Origin: CAZADA01 sp964526675
Lineage (GTDB): Bacteria; Pseudomonadota; Alphaproteobacteria; Caulobacterales; Maricaulaceae
NCBI GenBank assembly: GCA_964526675.1
Contig: CAZGLY010000003.1
Location: 50,391 to 114,390 of the forward strand
Direction: 5' to 3'
DNA: 64,000 nt
Positions 57,677 to 64,000 of the stretch are shown here, piece by piece. The notes below the pieces were generated by a model that was given only the letters and a program-made list of their open reading frames with translations, had not been told where the DNA came from and ran no database searches. The stretch's first letter is position 1; every line of letters begins with the position of its first letter. A program made the position numbers and the translations under genes.

Positions 57677-58197
57677 CGCGCCGCCTCCGCTCCGGCGCCG
57701 CGTCCAGCGCGCTCAAAACCGCCCGCGGCGCGCGCGGCCAAGGGCGCCGCGGCGATCGTCGCGATCACGTCCAGGGTCAACGCCGCCAGCGCCGGGGTCG
57801 CGCCGGTCGCCAGGGCGCCCGCCACGCCCGCGGCCATCGCCGCGCCAACCGCCGACAGACCGAAGCTCGCCCAAATGGGCCCGGCGCTTTGGCCGGCGAG
57901 CACGCCACGCTGGAGGATCGCCAGCCCCGCCAACGCCAAGAAACTGAGCGCCCAAACACCCGACGGGCCCCCCGTCACCACATCGTGGACCAAGCCCGCG
58001 GCAAACGCGGCGCACAGCGCCGCCGGTCCCGGCCGCGCCACAGCCCAGACGAACACGACCGGCATCGCCAGCAGAGGAAACGGCGCGGCCGCGCCGCCGA
58101 GCCTGAGCGGGGCGGCGTAAAGCAACGCCGCGAGACAGACAAACCCCGCGCTCCACCACGGGCTGTTGGTCGTCCAAGGATCGCGCTTCAGCATCAT
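57673..58197 (-). CDS. mreD: Rod shape-determining protein MreD
   Basis: MreD is a small polytopic membrane protein of the elongasome. The 174-residue product is almost wholly hydrophobic, with five to six predicted helices (FVCLAALLYAAPLRLGGAAA; PLLAMPVVFVWAVARPGPAA; the MreD-like FAAGLVHDVVTGGPSGVWAL). The sequence is weakly conserved, as in all MreD proteins, so the identification rests on its position between mreC and mrdA. It shares one base with the mreC stop (TGATG) and overlaps mrdA by ATGA. Confidence 0.85.
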   Translation of the reverse strand: MMLKRDPWTTNSPWWSAGFVCLAALLYAAPLRLGGAAAPFPLLAMPVVFVWAVARPGPAALCAAFAAGLVHDVVTGGPSGVWALSFLALAGLAILQRGVLAGQSAGPIWASFGLSAVGAAMAAGVAGALATGATPALAALTLDVIATIAAAPLAARAAGGFERAGRGAGAEAAR

Positions 58198-59147
58198 CAG
58201 CGATCCGGAGGCAGAACAAGCGACGCCGCCTGGCGTTCCCCGCCCTCGGGGTCGGACGGCGCGTCGTCGGGCGCCGGGGTCTCGTCTTCGTCGATGGCGT
58301 CCATCGCCTCCGGCGCCGGCACGGCCCCAGACGCGTCAAGGAAGCGGATCACACGCACATAATCGAGCGGCGCGTCGTCCGCGAAAAGCCGCACACGCCA
58401 GGCCCCCTGCTGGTCGATGTACGCCACGCCCACCGGCAGCCCGCGCGGGAAGCGGCCGGCGTCGCCGGAGGTCACGATCCGATCGCCCTCGCGCAATCCA
58501 TGGCTCGCCCGGCGAAACTCCAGGCGCGGCCGGGGTCCGTTGTCGCCGACCAAGATCGCGCGCGCGTCGTTCCGGTCCGCCATCACGGGCACGCGGCTGT
58601 TGACGTCCGTCAGCAACAGGATCCGCGCCGACACGCGTCCCACCGTCACCACACGCCCCACCAAGCCCCGATCCGCCAACGCCGCCTGACCGGCCGCAAC
58701 GCCATGGCGCACGCCAGCGTTGATCAGCCGACCATGCACAAACGGCCCGCGCAGCTCCTGCACCACCCGCGCGGTGACGGCGTCGGCCGCCGGGTCCGGG
58801 TTGAGCGCGAGGAGCGCTTCGTACCGCTCCATCTTGTCCCGCATCGCCAAGGAGAGATCGTACCAGCGGCGCAAACGGGCGTTCTCCTCACGCAAGCGGC
58901 GGTTTTCAGCGTGCACGCGCCAATGGCGGCTGATTCCGCGCAGCCCGCCGCGCACCAGATCGAGAGGAGAATTGGCGACCCGTTGAGCCGGAGCGATCAC
59001 ATCGTCCAACGGCGCGCTCGACACGCCGCGCCACGCGCCGCCGCGGTTGAGCGCAAGCAGGACAAGACCCGCCACCACCAGCGCGACCAACACGTACCAC
59101 GCCAGCGTTCCGCCAAACCTATCCGCGCCGCGCCGGCTCCATTGCAT
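58197..59147 (-). CDS. mreC: Rod shape-determining protein MreC
   Basis: MreC links MreB filaments to the periplasmic synthases. ATG 59147 (MQWSRRGADRFGGTLAWYVL) is used, with AAGGAG about 11 bases upstream; the longer reading from 59192 lacks support. The 316-residue product has one N-terminal membrane helix (YVLVALVVAGLVLLALNRGG), a coiled coil (LRGISRHWRVHAENRRLREE, NARLRRWYDLSLAMRDKMER) and the beta-barrel core (INAGVRHGVAAGQAALADRG, LVGRVVTVGRVSARILLLTD, DGDRIVTSGDAG-like end). It has an acidic C-terminal tail of about 45 residues. Confidence 0.94.
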   Translation of the reverse strand: MQWSRRGADRFGGTLAWYVLVALVVAGLVLLALNRGGAWRGVSSAPLDDVIAPAQRVANSPLDLVRGGLRGISRHWRVHAENRRLREENARLRRWYDLSLAMRDKMERYEALLALNPDPAADAVTARVVQELRGPFVHGRLINAGVRHGVAAGQAALADRGLVGRVVTVGRVSARILLLTDVNSRVPVMADRNDARAILVGDNGPRPRLEFRRASHGLREGDRIVTSGDAGRFPRGLPVGVAYIDQQGAWRVRLFADDAPLDYVRVIRFLDASGAVPAPEAMDAIDEDETPAPDDAPSDPEGGERQAASLVLPPDR

Positions 59148-59263
59148 GATGCGGCTTGCTCCTTGGCCCGCCCGCGGCATCGGGGCGACCAAGCCGCCGC
59201 ACCCGCCACGGTGACGGCGTCCAGCGGCGACTCACGCCCAACGCCACGGTAGTATATCGCCTC

Positions 59264-60304
59264 TTACACGGCCGCCGACAACAAGCCCTTCATGGCGTGC
59301 AAGTTCTCCAGCGCGCGGCCAGAGCCCAACACCACGCACGACAGCGGATCGTCCGCGATCGTCACAGGCAGCCCTGTGCGCGCGCGCAACTCGGCGTCCA
59401 GATTGCGCAAGAGCGCGCCGCCGCCGGTGAGCACAATCCCCTTGTCAACGATATCGGCGGCCAGCTCGGGGGGCGTCGCCTCAAGCGCGACTTTCACCGC
59501 GTCGACGATTTGCTCCACCGGTTCGGACAGAGCTTCCGCGACCATCGCTTCGTGGACGCGCACCTCCCGCGGGACGCCGCGCATCAAGTCGCGCCCCTTG
59601 ACGTCCATCGACAAGCCCTCGCCCGCTTCCGGCGGGGATGCGCTGCCAATCTCCGTCTTGATCCGCTCCGCGGACGCTTCGCCCAGAAGAAGGTTCGAAC
59701 TGCGGCGGAGGTAGTTGATGATCGCCTCGTCCATCTTGTCGCCGCCCACGCGCACGGACCGCGAATAGACGATCCCGCCCAAGGACAGCACCGCCACTTC
59801 CGTGGTGCCGCCGCCGATGTCGACGACCATGGAGCCCGCGGGTTCGTGGATGGGCAAGCCGGCGCCGATCGCCGCCGCCATCGGCTCCTCAATGAGGAAC
59901 ACGCGACGCCCGCCGGCCGCCAACGCGCTCTCGTGGATCGCGCGGCGCTCCACGGCCGTGGCCCCGGACGGCACGCAGATCACGATCTGCGGATTCACGA
60001 AGCTGCGCCGGTTGTGCACCTTCTGGATGAAGTTCTTGATCATTTCTTCGGCGACTTCGAAGTCGGCGATGACGCCGTCGCGCATCGGACGGATCGCCTC
60101 CATATGCCCAGGGGTCTTCCCCAGCATATGCTTGGCTTCCACGCCCACAGCGCGCACGACCTTACGACCGCTTTGCACCTCGAACGCCACCACGGACGGC
60201 TCGTTGAGCACCACGCCGCGCCCTTTGACGTAAACAAGCGTGTTCGCGGTCCCCAGATCGATCGCCATGTCGGCGGACATCATGCCCAGAAAGTTGGACA
60301 GCAT
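59264..60304 (-). CDS. mreB: Rod shape-determining actin homologue MreB
   Basis: MreB forms membrane-bound actin-like filaments that guide lateral wall synthesis. The 346-residue product has phosphate-1 loop MAIDLGTANTLVYVKGRGVV, connecting GHMEAIRPMRDGVIADFEVA, PQIVICVPSGATAVERRAIH, phosphate-2 MVVDIGGGTTEVAVLSLGGI and the adenosine motif GIVLTGGGALLRNLDAELRA. It is the first gene of the mre operon, 116 bp before mreC. The 208 bp upstream, before the TVP38 gene, contain a TTAACC half-site at about 60451 but no convincing promoter. Confidence 0.97.
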   Translation of the reverse strand: MLSNFLGMMSADMAIDLGTANTLVYVKGRGVVLNEPSVVAFEVQSGRKVVRAVGVEAKHMLGKTPGHMEAIRPMRDGVIADFEVAEEMIKNFIQKVHNRRSFVNPQIVICVPSGATAVERRAIHESALAAGGRRVFLIEEPMAAAIGAGLPIHEPAGSMVVDIGGGTTEVAVLSLGGIVYSRSVRVGGDKMDEAIINYLRRSSNLLLGEASAERIKTEIGSASPPEAGEGLSMDVKGRDLMRGVPREVRVHEAMVAEALSEPVEQIVDAVKVALEATPPELAADIVDKGIVLTGGGALLRNLDAELRARTGLPVTIADDPLSCVVLGSGRALENLHAMKGLLSAAV

Positions 60305-60513
60305 GGCGCGGCGACCTCCTCCTTGCGAACGGCGCGCCGGCGCGCGCCTGACAGACTTCCGGGGCCCGGCGCGCAGCCGCGCGCGATAGCTCGGCTCGCC
60401 GGCGACCGACCCCGCGCAAGGCGTAGCCGAGTCGGATGGGCGAAACGTTAACCTTGTGCGCCTGCGGTTGCGCTATTGGCAAGCGCGCGACCCCGCAGCC
60501 CCCGGCAGGCCGC

Positions 60514-61449
60514 TCAGCCCTCCGCGTCGACCCGGCGGGATTCGCTCCGCTCCGGCTGCTGCGACGGCGGCGTCTCGCGCCGCGGGGCCTCGGCGCCTGG
60601 CCCCCCGGGGGGCGTGGCCGCGCCGGCACCGTTGAGACGCCTTGACGGCGTCGCGGTGACGCCGCCTTCGCTCGTCGTCGAGCCCGGATCGGTTTCGCCG
60701 TGATCAACCGTCGAGTCTGGCCGTGGCGCGTCGTCGCGGACGACGTCCTCGTCGACGCGCAAGCGCCGGCGCGCCACGAGCATCACCGCAAGCCACAGCC
60801 CCGCCGCCGCGGCCAAGCCCAGCGCCACAGCCGCGTCTCCGCTTTGGAGATAGGCCAAAAGCCCCTGCCCCGCGAACGCGACCAGCGCGACCTTCGGCAC
60901 GATCCCAAGCCCCGTGCCGGCCGCAAAAACGAGGTAGCGCATATGGGTCACGCCGGCGGCCATGTTGACGATCAAGGCCGGGGCCAACGGCACGAGACGC
61001 ACGGTCAAGCTGGCCACAAACCCATTGCGGCCAATAAAGCGCGACAGACGGTTCACCCGCTCGCCGCCATACCGGCGCAGCGTGTCCGCGCCCACAAACC
61101 GGCCAAACCAGAACATCACGCTGGCCGCCACCATGGTGGCGATCCACGCGTTCATCGCGCCCCGGCTCGCCCCGAAGGCGACCACCGCCCCGGCGATCAG
61201 CGCGAATTGCGGCGCGCCGAGAAAACCCGCGACTGTGAAGACGGCGATGGTCGCCGGCAGAGCCCACGGGCTGTCGGCGTTGGCGTGCATCCAATTGATC
61301 AGCGGCGCGTCGTCTTCGTCGAAGAAGGCGGTCGTTTTGCCCATCACGACGATCAACGCCGCCGCCGCGAACAGACCCAACGACACCGCCACCGCGCGCA
61401 CCGCGCGGGCGTCCAAATTGTTCACAAACCGAAGCGCATCACGCAGCAT
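60514..61449 (-). CDS. TVP38/TMEM64 (VTT) family membrane protein
   Basis: The ATG at 61449 (MLRDALRFVNNLDARAVRAV) has GGAGGG 10 bases upstream; an in-frame extension to 61551 overlaps miaA and is rejected. The 311-residue product has about six helices with the VTT/DedA-like core: VAGFLGAPQFALIAGAVVAF (the GxxxxP re-entrant region), GRFVGADTLRRYGGERVNRL, VASLTVRLVPLAPALIVNMA and the close AAGTGLGIVPKVALVAFAGQ. About 80 disordered residues follow. Relatives move or scramble lipids. It lies 98 bp after miaA in the same direction. Confidence 0.85.
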   Translation of the reverse strand: MLRDALRFVNNLDARAVRAVAVSLGLFAAAALIVVMGKTTAFFDEDDAPLINWMHANADSPWALPATIAVFTVAGFLGAPQFALIAGAVVAFGASRGAMNAWIATMVAASVMFWFGRFVGADTLRRYGGERVNRLSRFIGRNGFVASLTVRLVPLAPALIVNMAAGVTHMRYLVFAAGTGLGIVPKVALVAFAGQGLLAYLQSGDAAVALGLAAAAGLWLAVMLVARRRLRVDEDVVRDDAPRPDSTVDHGETDPGSTTSEGGVTATPSRRLNGAGAATPPGGPGAEAPRRETPPSQQPERSESRRVDAEG

Positions 61450-61547
61450 CGCGACGCCACCCTCCGTTGGATGCCCCCACCGCAAAGGCGCGGGCCCACC
61501 GCGCCTGTCCAGTGACAAATCCTTAACGGCCCAGTGTGGGCGCCCGC

Positions 61548-62501
61548 TCACCCCAGGCCCAGGACACCACGCGCCCGCGCGACGTGCGCCGCGTCCAAGT
61601 GCGGCCAGTCAGCCATGCGCCCCCGAATCCAGGTGCCTTGGCGCTTGGCGTATCGGCGCGTGTCCCGCTGCATCAACGCCACCGCCTCAGCTTTGGTGAC
61701 GCGCCCGTCCAGCCAAGCGCCCAGGGCCGCCACCCCGATCGCCTTCATCACGGGTCGCCGCGCCTCAAGATTGCGACGACGCAATTCCGCGACTTCCTCC
61801 GCCGCGCCGCGCGCCAGCATCGCCTCCACGCGCGCGTTGATCCGCACATAGAGGTCCGCGCGGGGCGGCGCCAGCACCAAGGCGCGCCACGTTCCCGGAC
61901 TGAGGCCTGGCGTGGAGCCCCTGCGCCGCCAGGCGCTCAACGGCATACCGGTTTCCGCATGCACTTCCAGTATGCGGCGCAGCCTCGCAACATCCGCGGT
62001 GGACACCTCCGCGGTCGCTTCCGGGTCGCGCGATCGGGCGAGCGCATGGACCGCGTCGAGATCCCCCGCGCGTCCGGCGATCGCGGCGTCCACCTCCGCA
62101 CGGGCCCGCTCGCTGATGGCGGGTGTCGCGGCTAAACCCGTCGTCAGCGCCTCGAAGTACAAGCCCGTCCCGCCAACGATGATGGGCGTGCGCCCGCGTG
62201 CGCGGCAGGCGGCGATGGCGTCGCCCGCCTCGCGCGCCCAGGCGCCCGCCGAATACGCAGCGGCCCCGTCCACATGACCATAGAGGCGATGCGGCGCGCG
62301 GCGCTCCTCGTCGGGACCGGGACGCCCGGTGAGAATCGCGAGATCGCGATACACTTGCAGAGCGTCGGCGTTGATGATCTCGGCGCCGCCGGCGGAGGCC
62401 AAGTCCGCCGCCAACGCGAGGGCCAACGCGCTCTTGCCGCTGGCGGTCGGGCCTGCAATGAGAACGGCCGGCGTCGCGTGATGTTGAAGATGCGCGTTCA
62501 T
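61548..62501 (-). CDS. miaA: tRNA dimethylallyltransferase MiaA
   Basis: MiaA adds a dimethylallyl group to A37 of tRNAs that read UNN codons. The 317-residue product has the P-loop VLIAGPTASGKSALALALAA, then EIINADALQVYRDLAILTGR (the DSxQ-type region with Asp and Gln), PHRLYGHVDGAAAYSAGAW, PIIVGGTGLYFEALTTGLA and the tRNA-contact segment RRYAKRQGTWIRGRMADWP. The length fits the family. It is divergent from serB with 113 bp or so between starts. Confidence 0.94.
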   Translation of the reverse strand: MNAHLQHHATPAVLIAGPTASGKSALALALAADLASAGGAEIINADALQVYRDLAILTGRPGPDEERRAPHRLYGHVDGAAAYSAGAWAREAGDAIAACRARGRTPIIVGGTGLYFEALTTGLAATPAISERARAEVDAAIAGRAGDLDAVHALARSRDPEATAEVSTADVARLRRILEVHAETGMPLSAWRRRGSTPGLSPGTWRALVLAPPRADLYVRINARVEAMLARGAAEEVAELRRRNLEARRPVMKAIGVAALGAWLDGRVTKAEAVALMQRDTRRYAKRQGTWIRGRMADWPHLDAAHVARARGVLGLG

Positions 62502-62623
62502 CGGTCAAGCTGTTGTCGGGCGCCCGCCGTCATGGTCCGGCGGCGCGTCACGAGGGTAGCGCGGCGCCGGCGGCCGGGTCACGGGGTCGGTGAGACGGTT
62601 CGCCGTATAAGGAGATGGGGCTG

Positions 62624-63589
62624 GTGACGTCGCAAGCTCGAACATCGCGATTGATCGCCGTCGCCGCGGCCGTCCCCGCCCAGGCGGAGATTGCGCGTCA
62701 AGGCTTGGTGGCCACGTTCATCAACCGCGACGGCGGACGGCTGAGCGCCCATGGCGCGCCGCCGGGAGCCTCGCCGCTTATCGCCTCCCCGCCGCACGCG
62801 GCGGCCCTGGCGGGGTATCAACTGCTGGTGCGCGACGTGGACGCCTCGCGGGCGCGCGACGCGCTCAGCGGCCGCTTCGCCGGCCAAGCCGTGGATTGGT
62901 CGGTGTCCAGCGAAGACGATCGCGTCAAACGGCTCCTCGTCTGCGACATGGACTCCACCATCATTGGCGTCGAATGCATCGACGAACTCGCGGACGCCTT
63001 AGGCATCGGCCGGAAGGTCGCCGCGATTACGGAACAAGCCATGCGGGGCGATCTCGACTTTGAAGCCTCGTTGCGCGCGCGCGTAAAGCTTCTGAAGGGC
63101 GCGCGCCTTTCCTTGCTGGAAGATGTGTGGACGAAACGCGTCGCCCCCGCCATCACGCCCGGCGCGCGCACGCTGGTCGCGACCATGAAAGCGCTCGGCG
63201 CGTACACCGCGTTGGTGTCGGGCGGCTTCACGTTCTTCGCGGCTCGGGTGGCGGCCGCCGTCGGCTTCGACAGCGCGGACGCCAACGTGCTTGAGGAGCA
63301 TCGCGGCAAGCTCACGGGCACGGTCCGCGAGCCGATTCTCGGTCCCAACGCCAAGCTCGAGGCGCTGACGCGCTATGCGTACGCCCATGGCGAGGGGCCC
63401 GAGCAGGCGATGGCCATCGGCGACGGCGCCAACGATCTGGCCATGATGGGCGCGGCGGGGCTCGGCGTGGCGTTTCGCGCGAAACCCAAAGTCGCCGCCC
63501 AGGCGGACGCCCAAATCAATTCTGGGGATTTGCGCGCCGCGCTTCTTTTCCAAGGCGTCGCCCCGGAACGGTGGATCAGCTCGGACTGA
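62624..63589 (+). CDS. serB: Phosphoserine phosphatase SerB
   Basis: SerB releases serine from phosphoserine, the last step of serine synthesis. GTG 62624 is used because AAGGAG directly abuts the in-frame ATG at 62615 and is well spaced for the GTG; the ATG cannot be ruled out. The 321-residue product has a regulatory-like N-terminal part of about 95 residues, then HAD motif I LLVCDMDSTIIGVECIDELA, cap helix FEASLRARVKLLKGARLSLL, motif II YTALVSGGFTFFAARVAAAV and motif III AMAIGDGANDLAMMGAAGLG. All catalytic aspartates are present. Confidence 0.95.
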   Translation: MTSQARTSRLIAVAAAVPAQAEIARQGLVATFINRDGGRLSAHGAPPGASPLIASPPHAAALAGYQLLVRDVDASRARDALSGRFAGQAVDWSVSSEDDRVKRLLVCDMDSTIIGVECIDELADALGIGRKVAAITEQAMRGDLDFEASLRARVKLLKGARLSLLEDVWTKRVAPAITPGARTLVATMKALGAYTALVSGGFTFFAARVAAAVGFDSADANVLEEHRGKLTGTVREPILGPNAKLEALTRYAYAHGEGPEQAMAIGDGANDLAMMGAAGLGVAFRAKPKVAAQADAQINSGDLRAALLFQGVAPERWISSD

Positions 63590-63645
63590 TCCGCCACGGC
63601 ATCACGCCGCGGGGTCGGCGCGCTAAGAGCCGTCGATTCGCGCCA

Positions 63646-63660
63646 TTAACCACCCGTTAA
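63646..63660. promoter_or_regulatory. CtrA-type binding site TTAA-N7-TTAA
   Basis: TTAACCACCCGTTAA is a full match to the consensus of CtrA, the cell-cycle response regulator of Caulobacterales and relatives. It stands 57 bp after serB and about 25-65 bp upstream of a hairpin and terminator, with no protein gene in between. It is the only complete site of this type I found in the window; single TTAACC half-sites occur at several other places. Confidence 0.6.
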
Positions 63661-63684
63661 CGAATGCGCCCCACAACGGCACAG

Positions 63685-63752
63685 GTCTTCTCCTGAAGAC
63701 ACCCCACCATTCACCCATCGCCTTGGGGAGCCCTCGGGCTCCCTATTTTTTT
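63685..63752 (+). ncRNA. Candidate small RNA ending at a terminator
   Basis: GTCTTC-TCCT-GAAGAC (63685-63700) forms a 6-bp hairpin that shows TCCT in its loop. A C-rich single-stranded stretch of 25 bases (ACCCCACC...) follows and then the terminator hairpin. This is the layout of many alphaproteobacterial antisense small RNAs, whose CU-rich loops bind ribosome-binding sites. The CtrA-type site just upstream could drive it. The exact 5' end is not predictable, and the element could instead be the serB 3' region. Confidence 0.4.
63726..63752 (+). terminator. Rho-independent terminator downstream of serB / sRNA candidate
   Basis: GGGAGCC-CTCG-GGCTCCC forms a 7-bp GC-rich stem and is followed by TATTTTTTT. 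The T-tract on the plus strand makes it a rightward terminator. It ends either serB or the small RNA proposed at 63685. Confidence 0.9.
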
Positions 63753-63876
63753 GGCCGTCCCGGAACGACACGACCCGTGACGCGGATGTGGGGAGCCGCG
63801 CCGTCTCCAAACGGCCGCCTCGGCGATGAGGGCTTGGCGTCGCCGCCCGCCATGGGCTATATCAGCGGCCCGGCGT

Positions 63877-63952
63877 TCCTCGGTAGCTCAGTTGGTAGAG
63901 CAAGCGGCTGTTAACCGCTCGGTCGTAGGTTCGAGTCCTACCCGGGGAGCCA
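63877..63952 (+). tRNA. tRNA-Asn (anticodon GTT)
   Basis: The 76-base gene folds as a standard cloverleaf: acceptor TCCTCGG pairs with CCGGGGA (one T-G wobble), D-arm TAGCTCAGTTGGTAGAGCA, anticodon stem-loop CGGCTGTTAACCG with GTT in the loop, T-arm GTAGG-TTCGAGT-CCTAC, discriminator G and an encoded CCA. It stands 125 bp after the terminator, so it must have its own promoter, which I could not identify. Confidence 0.96.
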
Positions 63953-64000
63953 TTTCGCCAAGAACAGTGGATCGTTTAGCGACGTGGCGACGACGGGAAC

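Noticed and set aside
56234..58120. 628-codon plus-strand frame opposite mrdA and mreD
   Set aside because: The minus strand encodes intact PBP2 with all catalytic motifs; the opposite frame shows no recognisable domain.

Overview
The window is a high-GC chromosomal segment from a stalked or budding-type Alphaproteobacterium of the Caulobacterales/Maricaulales/Parvularculales kind. The evidence is the set of clade-specific flagellar regulators (FliX, FlbT, FlaF, a FlaEY-like protein, a FlmG/FlbA-like TPR glycosyltransferase), sigma-54-type promoters on flagellar genes, a CtrA-type TTAA-N7-TTAA site, an alphaproteobacterial one-cysteine DksA, a TipN-like coiled-coil protein, and arginine synthesis through a fused N-acetylglutamate kinase/synthase plus N-acetylornithine carbamoyltransferase (the Maricaulis/Xanthomonas arrangement). 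The species cannot be fixed from sequence reading alone. No insertion sequence, prophage, integrase or CRISPR array was seen.

Region 1 (1-9.2 kb) is a flagellar basal-body locus. A leftward fliL-fliM-DUF6468 operon faces a rightward flgF-flgG-flgA-flgH operon. dksA and fliX follow, and then flgI-flgJ-flgN/flbY ends in a strong terminator. Region 2 (9.2-24.7 kb) is a filament and filament-decoration island. It holds a 901-residue FlaEY-like beta-propeller protein, a nonulosonate (pseudaminic-acid-like) sugar cluster (PseH/SpsD-like GNAT, DUF427, NeuB/PseI/SpsE-like, RmlD-like, SpsF-like, PseB), an EF-hand protein, three flagellins, FlaG, FlaF, FlbT and a FlmG-like glycosyltransferase. These genes plausibly make, activate and attach a nonulosonic sugar to flagellin, while FlbT/FlaF control flagellin mRNA. 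Three GGCA-N5-TGCC palindromes lie about 70-100 bp upstream of sigma-54 elements and look like enhancer sites for one activator, presumably FlbD.

Region 3 (24.7-36.8 kb) is mixed housekeeping: chorismate mutase, an Hpt protein, a BLUF photoreceptor, FeoAB, and a tightly overlapping operon FAH-argF'-argBA-argC-thioesterase. Region 4 (37-46.6 kb) holds the TipN-like protein, a four-gene Mla/MCE lipid transport operon, the D-glutamate catabolic pair dgcN-dgcA, and an MFS transporter that overlaps dgcA tail to tail. Region 5 (46.7-51.2 kb) is a compact unassigned cluster: GT4 glycosyltransferase, methyltransferase and a prenyltransferase/cyclase-fold protein, converging on a second methyltransferase plus lipoprotein operon. 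Region 6 (51.3-64 kb) has a proline iminopeptidase, an SNF transporter, a second Hpt protein, the mreBCD-mrdA-rodA elongasome operon, a TVP38 membrane protein, miaA, serB, a possible CtrA-linked small RNA with terminator, and tRNA-Asn(GTT).

Gene starts were moved to internal ATG/GTG codons where ribosome-binding sites, promoters or family starts indicated it. All functional names are from motif recognition, without database searches.
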